Position numbers and translations under genes: made by a program. A stretch of 11,137 bases of DNA, taken from Pseudaeromonas sp038247115 (GTDB taxonomy: Bacteria; Pseudomonadota; Gammaproteobacteria; Enterobacterales; Aeromonadaceae). Where the stretch lies: assembly GCA_038247115.1 (NCBI GenBank), contig JBBRVG010000099.1, positions 1-11,137 on the forward strand. The letters are read 5' to 3'. The notes below the pieces were generated by a model. That model was not told the DNA's origin. It worked only from the letters and a program-made list of their open reading frames with translations, and searched no databases. Positions within the stretch are counted from its first letter, which is position 1. Every line of letters begins with the position of its first letter. This document shows positions 5,529-11,137 of this stretch, piece after piece.

Positions 5529-7507
5529 ATGATTGATTCTCTATCGATAGCAGCATCAGGGCTGCTCGTGGAGCCACTCTCTGCGGTGTTGCCATGGAGC
5601 CAGAAGCGATTGATCGCTGCCAGATCCCGACAACGCGGCATGGGAGGAAGACTTTGCAAAAATGTCGCCCCATAGGGACGATTGACCAGACGAGGGTCGC
5701 ACAGCACCAGAACGCCTCGATCCTGAAAATCACGGATCAAACGTCCGACGCCTTGCTTCAAGGTGATGACGGCATCAGGAAGTTGTAACTGGGTGAAGGG
5801 ATCACCTCCCTGCAAGCGACAATCTTCCATCCGCGCCTTCAACAAGGGTTCATCCGGCGCGGTGAAGGGCAGTTTGTCGATGATCACGCACGACAGCGCG
5901 GCCCCGCGCACATCCACCCCTTCCCAGAACGAGGCCGTCGCTACCAGGATAGCCCGGCCGTTATCCACAAACTGGGTCAATAGCCGTTGCTTGTTGTCCT
6001 CCCCTTGCAGCAGCACCAGGCGGCCAACATCACGGCGCAGCACCTCGGCAATCTGCCGCATACTCTGATAACTGGTACAGAGGAAAAACACACCGCCAGG
6101 CACCTTGTTAATCACCGGCGTCAGCAATTGCGCCAGCTCGGTAGCACGACGGGCGAAGCCGGTATCCGGCAAGCCGCGAGGAACACAAAGCAACGATTGC
6201 TCGGCATAGGCAAAGGGACTGTCCAGTACCAGTTGCCGCGCCTGAGCGATCCCTAGTTGCTGACTGAAATGACCAAACTCATGGCCCACCGTCAAGGTGG
6301 CCGAGGTGAACACCCAGCTGCAACCGGCGCGCATCACTTCACTATTGAAGCGGTCGGCAATCGACAATGGCGTCACATTGAAAGAAAAATGGATGCGAGT
6401 GGTATCAAACCAGTAGGCCGCACCGGGTTGTTCGGTTTGCAGCAGCCGTTCGAGTTTGCCCTGATATTCCACCAAACGCTCGAAACAGTGATCGAGCCGC
6501 TCTCCCCGCCCTAATGCCAATTTAAGGACATCGTAACAGAGACGTAATGCATCCTTGAGGCGCTGCAAGGTTCGATCAAACAGCGGATTGCCGACCCAAT
6601 CCCGCACATTACCCCGTGATGGCTCGATACCGAAGGCCAATCGCTGTTCACGGCATGCCAGCTCCAGAGCATCGGCCGAGCGCGCCAACTGGGCCATGTC
6701 AGCGGCTTCAGCGCGCTGAGCCAACAGGATTTCATGCGCCACGTCCAGCAGCTGGCGACTGGATAAGCTTTCACCGAAATAGCCACTGGCGATATCCGGT
6801 AATTGATGGGCCTCATCGAAAATATAAACGTCGGCATCAGGGATCAGCTCGGCAAAGCCGGTGTCCTTGACCACCATATCCGCAAAAAACAGGTGATGAT
6901 TGATCACCACTAACTGGGCATCCATGGCCTTGCGACGAGCTCGAACTAAATAGCAGTCGTCATAGCGCGGACATTCACGGCCCAGGCAGTTGTCATTGGT
7001 GCTGGTGACATGGGGCAGTATGGGCGCCTGCTCCAGCAATTCGGGGATCTCGGCGACATCCCCGCTGATGGCATTGATCGAGTACGTTTTGACCCGCACC
7101 AGATCGGCCAATACTTCTGCCTCTTGCAGATGGGAGGTAGCCAGCAGCTGATCCAGGCGGTGCAAGCACAGATAGTTGGCTCGCCCCTTCAGCAGCGCGA
7201 CGGGGTGGGTATAGTCCATGGCCGCCAGCAAGGTTGGCAGATCGCGGTTATACAACTGTTCTTGCAGCGCTTTGGAGCCGGTGCTGATGATCACCCGTTT
7301 GCCTGAAGCCAGTGCCGGAACCAGGTAGGCGAACGTCTTGCCGGTCCCTGTCCCTGCTTCCACCATCAATTGGCCGGCCCCGGTAATGGTCTCTGCCACC
7401 GCCTCCGCCATCAAACGTTGCGATGTCCGGGGCGCAAATCCGGAAAGCGTCCGCGCAAGCAAGCCATCGGCAGCAAAATAGTCGGAGACAGTCGAGTGAT
7501 GACCCAC
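5525..7507 (-). CDS. yoaA: ATP-dependent DNA helicase YoaA (DinG/XPD-like, Fe-S)
   Basis: A 660-residue superfamily 2 helicase of the XPD/DinG type. In E. coli, YoaA works with the clamp-loader protein HolC (chi) in tolerance of replication-blocking damage. Motifs in order: Walker A AGTGTGKT (51-58); the four [4Fe-4S] cysteines C114, C174, C179 and C185; the DEAH box at 231-234; and motif VI QGVGRLIR (585-592), followed by DRGVLVLCDPR. All key residues are present. The start is a GTG at 7507-7505 because no ATG occurs before the conserved DGLLARTLSGF segment; the Shine-Dalgarno is weak (CTGGA). The last 20 residues or so are Ser/Asp-rich, extend past the conserved end, and run into the tsaB start. 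Confidence 0.95.
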   Translation of the reverse strand: MGHHSTVSDYFAADGLLARTLSGFAPRTSQRLMAEAVAETITGAGQLMVEAGTGTGKTFAYLVPALASGKRVIISTGSKALQEQLYNRDLPTLLAAMDYTHPVALLKGRANYLCLHRLDQLLATSHLQEAEVLADLVRVKTYSINAISGDVAEIPELLEQAPILPHVTSTNDNCLGRECPRYDDCYLVRARRKAMDAQLVVINHHLFFADMVVKDTGFAELIPDADVYIFDEAHQLPDIASGYFGESLSSRQLLDVAHEILLAQRAEAADMAQLARSADALELACREQRLAFGIEPSRGNVRDWVGNPLFDRTLQRLKDALRLCYDVLKLALGRGERLDHCFERLVEYQGKLERLLQTEQPGAAYWFDTTRIHFSFNVTPLSIADRFNSEVMRAGCSWVFTSATLTVGHEFGHFSQQLGIAQARQLVLDSPFAYAEQSLLCVPRGLPDTGFARRATELAQLLTPVINKVPGGVFFLCTSYQSMRQIAEVLRRDVGRLVLLQGEDNKQRLLTQFVDNGRAILVATASFWEGVDVRGAALSCVIIDKLPFTAPDEPLLKARMEDCRLQGGDPFTQLQLPDAVITLKQGVGRLIRDFQDRGVLVLCDPRLVNRPYGATFLQSLPPMPRCRDLAAINRFWLHGNTAESGSTSSPDAAIDRESII

Positions 7508-7536
7508 AGTGTTATCCAGCGAGAAACGAGGCGGGG

Positions 7537-7565
7537 ATTATAGGAAAAAGTCTGGATAAGACGAA
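7537..7565 (-). promoter_or_regulatory. Possible promoter for yoaA-tsaB
   Basis: On the minus strand a perfect TATAAT (7542-7537) stands 29 nt before the yoaA GTG. With a 17-nt spacer the -35 is TTCGTC (7565-7560), which is poor. A start about 7 nt downstream would leave a leader of roughly 20-25 nt. The site lies in the 76-nt gap after the 94-residue gene, so yoaA may have its own promoter besides readthrough. Confidence 0.4.
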
Positions 7566-7583
7566 GCGAAATACCGGCGCGGA

Positions 7584-7868
7584 TCAGACAAAGAGATCAA
7601 CATGTTCATTTCCAGTTCCCGGAGGGGCGTCACTGGCTGAACTTTCCAGGTTATCTGCGTCTTCATCGACTTCATCCTCTGCGGGTGGTTTGTGATGGCG
7701 GGGATGATATTCATCCTGCGGCGAGTGTTCCGCCGGATCTTTGTGGATTTCGGTCTTGGGTGTCACCGGCTCTTTTTGAATGGCGGCAACATCGCGATGA
7801 AATTCACCCGATCCGGGCGCTAAGGGGGGCCGAGGAAGGATACTAAACAGCAAATCTTGATTAGCCAT
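7584..7868 (-). CDS. Uncharacterised 94-residue Pro/His/acid-rich protein
   Basis: I do not recognise this protein. Its N-terminus is MANQDLLFSILPRPP. From about 33 to 88 it is low-complexity: Pro, His, Glu and Asp dominate, including HPRHHKPP (55-62) and an acidic run EDEVDEDAD (64-72), so it is probably disordered. It ends in VDLFV. No signal peptide or membrane segment is seen. A near-perfect Shine-Dalgarno, AAGGAGG, precedes the ATG at 7868-7866, which is the main reason to accept it as a real gene. A GATAAT (7924-7919) upstream could be its -10 box, without a good -35. It is the first gene of the minus-strand cluster leading into yoaA. The His-rich part could bind metal, but that is speculation. 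Confidence 0.72.
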   Translation of the reverse strand: MANQDLLFSILPRPPLAPGSGEFHRDVAAIQKEPVTPKTEIHKDPAEHSPQDEYHPRHHKPPAEDEVDEDADNLESSASDAPPGTGNEHVDLFV

Positions 7869-8053
7869 ACAGCCTCCTTAAGAGTGCGCCGGAAAAACGG
7901 CACTGAGGGCATACTTCTATTATCGGCTGGAACTATCCGTACTGGAGTCATTAATGCGATACATGATACCTTTTCTCGCTCTCTTCCAGACCGACTCGCC
8001 TCCAGAGCAACACTCATCCGGCATCACGACCTAGACAGACCTGTAGGTATTTC

Positions 8054-9583
8054 ATGAACGAATTCGCGACCTGTTCCTGGTTACTCTTTGCTTCGTCGTT
8101 AATCACTCTGGTTCTGAGCATCTCGGCAGCCCGTCAACATCGAAATCCGGTCGCCTACTGGTTCAGCTGGCTGATGCTGGCCGTCAGTTTTTATAGTTTT
8201 GGCTACGGCATGGAATTGGCCTCCGCCACCCTGGCAACAGTCAAATACTGGCTCCGGGTGCAATATCTTGGCATTGCTTTCATACCGGCGCTCATCATGG
8301 CGACCGCTCTGAGTTATCGACAGCATCGGCACCCGCCCCTGGTTCTGCTTATCGTATTGCTGGGTATTTCTGCGCTGACCCTGGCCCTGCACTTCAGTAA
8401 TGATCTCCATCAACTGTTCTATGCCCACATGGCCATCACACATCATCTGGACATGACCATCACCCAGCTCGGTTTTGGCCCCTGGTATTATGTGCATGTG
8501 GTGTACCTGAATTTGGCATTACTGCTCAGCAGCCTGATCTTCTTCCGGAGTTGGCATACCGCCCCCGATTATTATCGCCGCCAGGCTGGTGTGATTCTGC
8601 TGGGATCCTTGACCCCCTGGCTCAGCTACCTCATCTACCTATCTGGCGCGGCCCCCATGGGTATTGATCTGAGCCCGTTTGGCTTTGTGATCACGGGCCC
8701 GCTCTACGCTTACGGACTATTTCGCTACAGCTTCGTCGATCTGACGCCGATCGCACGGGAGCAGGTATTCGATGACATCTCGGACGTGGTTCTGGTGCTG
8801 GATATCTACCATCGTCTGGTGGACTTCAACCGCATGGCCCGGCAACTATTTCCAGATCTCTCCACACAAAGTTACGGTGACTCTCTGCAGCAGTTGCATG
8901 TAGATCTTGCGTCACTGACCCGCTCTCTGAGCGTGCAGGAATCACAGACTCTCGCCATGGCGGGTCGTTGGTTTGAAATACAGCGTCATGACGTGCTCGG
9001 CAACCAGCAACGCTGCGTCGGCTATGCCCTGATCTTGCGCGATATCACCGACCGCCAGCGACTGCTGACCCAACTACAAATTCAGGCGGAATATGATGGT
9101 CTGACCCAGATCTACAATCGCCGGATGATACTGGAGCAGTTGGAGCAATCCATGGCACAGCTCCGGCACGCCGCAGACACTCTGAGTGTCGCCATGTTCG
9201 ATATCGACCATTTCAAACAGCTCAATGATAGCCAGGGCCACCAAGCTGGCGACCAGCTACTGCGTGATCTCTGCGCCTTCATCCGCCAGCAGTTGGGCAG
9301 CGAGGATCATTTTGGTCGCTACGGAGGCGATGAGTTCTTGCTGATATTCCGCGACCGGACACTACAAGAAACCCACCAGTTGATGGCGCGGATCCATCAA
9401 GGTGTCGGTCAAGCGCTCGGTACCGGGCTGAGTATCGGTATTGCAGGCTTTCAGACTGGCGATTCGTCGCAGCAACTGATCCACCGAGCGGACTCCGCTC
9501 TCTATCAAGCCAAGCGAGCGGGGCGAAATCGGATTGCGCTCTGCGCCGATGGCTCGCTGGAGCAACGAGTATTCCACCCGTGA
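8054..9583 (+). CDS. Membrane-bound diguanylate cyclase (7TM sensor, PAS-like, GGDEF)
   Basis: A 509-residue protein predicted to make cyclic di-GMP from two GTP at the inner membrane. Residues 1-225 hold about seven hydrophobic helices, resembling the N-terminal 7TM sensor region of some histidine kinases. Residues 235-335 look like a PAS domain (DVVLVLDIYHRLVDFNRMA, then YALILRDITDRQRL). The GGDEF domain spans about 345-497: DGLTQIYNRR, FDIDHFKQLND (metal-binding D383), and the intact active-site motif GRYGGDEF (GGDEF 424-428). The product-inhibition I-site, normally RxxD, reads G415-S-E-D418, so the Arg is missing. No EAL domain follows, so it should be a cyclase only. The ATG at 8054 has a modest AGGT upstream. 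It has no co-directional partner: the next gene is hisL after 240 nt. The ligand of the sensor is unknown. Confidence 0.93.
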   Translation: MNEFATCSWLLFASSLITLVLSISAARQHRNPVAYWFSWLMLAVSFYSFGYGMELASATLATVKYWLRVQYLGIAFIPALIMATALSYRQHRHPPLVLLIVLLGISALTLALHFSNDLHQLFYAHMAITHHLDMTITQLGFGPWYYVHVVYLNLALLLSSLIFFRSWHTAPDYYRRQAGVILLGSLTPWLSYLIYLSGAAPMGIDLSPFGFVITGPLYAYGLFRYSFVDLTPIAREQVFDDISDVVLVLDIYHRLVDFNRMARQLFPDLSTQSYGDSLQQLHVDLASLTRSLSVQESQTLAMAGRWFEIQRHDVLGNQQRCVGYALILRDITDRQRLLTQLQIQAEYDGLTQIYNRRMILEQLEQSMAQLRHAADTLSVAMFDIDHFKQLNDSQGHQAGDQLLRDLCAFIRQQLGSEDHFGRYGGDEFLLIFRDRTLQETHQLMARIHQGVGQALGTGLSIGIAGFQTGDSSQQLIHRADSALYQAKRAGRNRIALCADGSLEQRVFHP

Positions 9584-9823
9584 TTCAGGATGAAGCCATG
9601 CTCCCCCCTAGGAGTATGAATAGTATTATTCACTGTGATTGAAGGGGAAGTCAGTTTATTTGCAGAGCAATCTTCATATATACCCGTAGTGATGTTGTCA
9701 TATTTAAAACATCCCACAGATCAAGCTGCAAACAATCCGATAGCCGTTGCACTCTCCTCTTGCAATTTTTAACAGGGTCGGTATGTTGAAGCTCCAGCCG
9801 AACAAGGAAACTGGATCGCCGTT
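9584..9823 (+). other. Intergenic region between the cyclase gene and hisL
   Basis: No convincing gene. A short AT-rich hairpin (TGAATA-GTAT-TATTCA, 9617-9632) follows the cyclase gene but has no T-run, so it is not a clear terminator. A 6-bp inverted repeat (9691-9696 and 9708-9713) has no known meaning. The his promoter is likely in the last 70 bases. Confidence 0.5.
9760..9787 (+). promoter_or_regulatory. Possible his operon promoter
   Basis: TTGCAA (9760-9765), a 16-nt spacer, then TATGTT (9782-9787), about 36 nt before the hisL start. The -10 is imperfect; in memory the E. coli his promoter also has an imperfect -10 (TAGGTT). Placement is reasonable for a leader transcript beginning near 9794. 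Confidence 0.45.
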
Positions 9824-9880
9824 ATGATTCGTCAACTTCTGAACACTATTCATCACCATCACCACCATCATCCGGAATAG
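9824..9880 (+). CDS. hisL: his operon leader peptide
   Basis: An 18-codon ORF, MIRQLLNTIHHHHHHHPE, with seven consecutive His codons (9851-9871) followed by Pro-Glu and TAG. This is the diagnostic structure of the his leader peptide (E. coli has seven His and also ends in Pro plus an acidic residue). Its translation senses charged tRNA-His: a ribosome stalling on the His run changes the fold of the leader RNA and lets transcription continue into hisG. The Shine-Dalgarno is weak (TGGA about 9 nt upstream). It lies 134 nt before hisG. Confidence 0.95.
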   Translation: MIRQLLNTIHHHHHHHPE

Positions 9881-9996
9881 TCTTTCAGGAGGGTGACTGC
9901 TGGAAGACACTGACAAGGTGAACTTCCACAAAGCAGCGGCCCAGAGCACAGTTGCAAAACCCTCGGAAGGTCACCACCTCCGAGGGTTTTTTGTTT
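9836..9996 (+). promoter_or_regulatory. his attenuator leader RNA (alternative helices A to F)
   Basis: The leader can form two exclusive sets of helices. Set one: A:B pairs CTTCTGAA (9836-9843) with TTCAGGAG (9884-9891); C:D pairs TGGAAG and CAC (9901-9910) with GTG and CTTCCA (9918-9928), extendable by 9897-9900 with 9933-9936; E:F is the terminator. Set two, when the ribosome stalls on the His codons and covers A: B:C pairs GTCTTTC (9880-9886) with GGAAGAC (9902-9908), and D:E pairs GGTGAACTTCC (9917-9927) with GGAAGGTCACC (9965-9975), 10 of 11 bases, which breaks the terminator. The layout matches the known his attenuation model; the pairings were found by eye. Confidence 0.85.
9956..9996 (+). 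terminator. his attenuator, intrinsic terminator
   Basis: Stem of 11 bp: AAAACCCTCGG (9956-9966) with CCGAGGGTTTT (9980-9990). After one bulged A it continues as AGGT (9968-9971) with ACCT (9976-9979) around a CACC loop. It is followed by a T-rich tract (9987-9996, TTTTTTGTTT). Strong intrinsic terminator ending about 20 nt before hisG; it acts as the conditional attenuator rather than as an operon end. Confidence 0.95.
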
Positions 9997-10014
9997 TAAG
10001 AAGGAAAGGAATAC

Positions 10015-10911
10015 ATGGAAACCAAACGTCTACGCATTGCCATGCAAAAGTCCGGTCGTCTGAGTCAGGACTCCCAAGCTCTATTCAAGAGTTGTGGTCT
10101 GAAGATCAATCTGCGCGAAGATCGCCTGATTGCCCACGTTGAAAATATGCCGATCGATATTCTGCGCGTCCGTGACGACGATATTCCTGGCCTGGTGATG
10201 GATGGCGTCGTGGATCTGGGCATCGTCGGCGAGAACGTCCTCGAAGAGACCATGCTGGAGCGTCAGGCGCTGGGGCTGCCCGTTGGCTACAAAGAGCTCA
10301 AGCGTCTGGATTATGGCGACTGCCGCCTGTCTTTGGCGATCCCCCACGAGCAAGTGTGGGATGGTCCGGCAAGCCTGGCAGGCGCTCGTATCGCCACCAC
10401 CTACCCTAACTTACTCAAGCGATTTTTTGATGAACAGGGGATCAAATTCAAGCCCGTCATGCTCACCGGCTCGGTAGAGGTTGCACCTCGTGCCGGTCTG
10501 GCCGACGCCATCTGCGATCTGGTCAGCTCCGGTGCCACCCTCGAAGCCAATGGCTTGAAAGAAGTTCAGGTGATCTATCGCTCCAAGGCCACCCTGATCC
10601 AGGCAGCTGAGCCACTGGAAGCTCAGAAGCAAGCCGTGATCGACAAGCTGATGCCGCGTCTGCAAGGCATGCTGCAAGCCCGTGAAAGTAAATACATCAT
10701 GCTGCACGCGCCGAAGGACAAACTGGCTGAAATCAGCGCTCTGCTGCCGGGCGCCGAAAACCCCACCATCATGAATCTGGCCGGTGATACCAATCATGTT
10801 GCCCTGCATGTGGTTTCCAGCGAAACCTTGTTCTGGGAAACCATGGAGAAGATCAAGGCCCTCGGTGCCAGCTCCATTCTGGTACTGCCGATTGAAAAGA
10901 TGATGGAATAA
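10015..10911 (+). CDS. hisG: ATP phosphoribosyltransferase, long form
   Basis: The first and feedback-controlled enzyme of histidine synthesis: ATP plus PRPP gives N1-phosphoribosyl-ATP and pyrophosphate in the cytoplasm. At 298 residues it is the long form, with its own C-terminal regulatory ACT-like domain (about 225-298), so it needs no HisZ. The family signature with the PRPP-binding loop is at 152-176: GSVEVAPRAGLADAIC, then DLVSSGATL. The N-terminal LRIAMQKSGRLS and DLGIVGENVLEE segments are also typical. The ATG at 10015 has a good AAGGAAAGGA site. It lies directly after the attenuator and 11 nt before hisD. Confidence 0.98.
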   Translation: METKRLRIAMQKSGRLSQDSQALFKSCGLKINLREDRLIAHVENMPIDILRVRDDDIPGLVMDGVVDLGIVGENVLEETMLERQALGLPVGYKELKRLDYGDCRLSLAIPHEQVWDGPASLAGARIATTYPNLLKRFFDEQGIKFKPVMLTGSVEVAPRAGLADAICDLVSSGATLEANGLKEVQVIYRSKATLIQAAEPLEAQKQAVIDKLMPRLQGMLQARESKYIMLHAPKDKLAEISALLPGAENPTIMNLAGDTNHVALHVVSSETLFWETMEKIKALGASSILVLPIEKMME

Positions 10912-10922
10912 GGGGCTGTTTG

Positions 10923-11137
10923 ATGCGTACTGTAAACTGGAATGATCTGAACCCGGCCGAACGGCGTCAGTTGCTGACACGTCCGGCCATGAGTGGCGCC
11001 GATGATATCAGCAGCACCGTCAGCGATATCATCTGTCGTATTCGTTGTGAAGGCGATAAGGCACTCAAAGAGTACACGGCCGCGTTCGACCGCGTTGTCG
11101 ATGGCAACATACTGCTCAGTACCGCGGCCATTACCGA
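10923..11137 (+). CDS. hisD: Histidinol dehydrogenase, N-terminal part
   Basis: First 71 codons, cut by the right edge. HisD is the zinc enzyme that oxidises L-histidinol to L-histidine with two NAD+, the last two steps of the pathway. Evidence: the start MRTVNWNDLNPAERRQLLTR, the GDKALKEYTAAFDRV segment typical of the HisD N-terminus, and its place directly after hisG. The ATG lies 11 nt after the hisG stop with AAGGGG upstream. The catalytic and zinc residues are outside the window. Confidence 0.95.
   Translation, partial: MRTVNWNDLNPAERRQLLTRPAMSGADDISSTVSDIICRIRCEGDKALKEYTAAFDRVVDGNILLSTAAIT

Noticed and set aside
7857..8057. Short plus-strand frame in the gap before the cyclase gene
   Set aside because: No ribosome site, no conserved features, and it overlaps the start of the well-supported 94-residue gene on the other strand as well as the cyclase start.
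9691..9713. Inverted repeat GATGTT / AACATC before the his leader
   Set aside because: Six-base arms with an 11-base spacer in AT-rich DNA, no T-run and no match to an operator that I know; likely chance.
9851..9871. The run of His codons as an engineered affinity tag
   Set aside because: It lies in an 18-codon leader ORF directly before an attenuator and hisG, which is the natural hisL arrangement.

Overview
The window reads as an ordinary chromosomal segment of a gammaproteobacterium. Four things point that way: nuoC and nuoD are fused; yoaA-tsaB and a Slp/YeaY-type lipoprotein gene follow one another as in Escherichia coli; HisG is the long, self-sufficient form; and the his operon has a classic histidine-rich attenuator. 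Protein similarity to E. coli is high, but the gene neighbourhood is not that of an enterobacterium. A relative of the Aeromonadales is my best guess, and it is inference only.

Layout, left to right. On the minus strand, from 3080 to the left edge, lies the start of the complex I operon: nuoA, nuoB, nuoCD and the first 52 codons of nuoE. The genes are packed tightly, with Shine-Dalgarno sequences overlapping or abutting the previous stop codon. An AT-rich intergenic region (3081-3399) separates nuoA from a divergent plus-strand glutathione peroxidase gene. It holds an ArcA-like direct repeat, a small palindrome at a possible nuo -10 box, and a 72-nt inverted-repeat element that can fold into a three-way junction.

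From 3904 to 7868 the minus strand carries a second cluster, read right to left: an uncharacterised 94-residue Pro/His/acid-rich protein, the iron-sulfur helicase YoaA, the tRNA t6A factor TsaB (4-base overlap with yoaA), an uncharacterised 99-residue protein, and a Slp-family outer-membrane lipoprotein (its putative start overlaps the previous stop as TGATG).

On the plus strand, 8054-9583 encodes a membrane diguanylate cyclase with a 7TM sensor region, a PAS-like segment and an intact GGDEF motif, but a degraded inhibitory I-site. It is followed by the his operon leader: hisL at 9824-9880 with seven consecutive His codons, a full set of mutually exclusive RNA helices, and a strong intrinsic terminator. 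Then come hisG (complete) and hisD (first 71 codons, cut by the window edge).

Most of the window is well-known housekeeping biology. The parts least explained by known families are the three-way-junction element at 3273-3344 and the two small unknown proteins flanking yoaA-tsaB. I see no CRISPR array, transposase, integrase, tRNA or rRNA.
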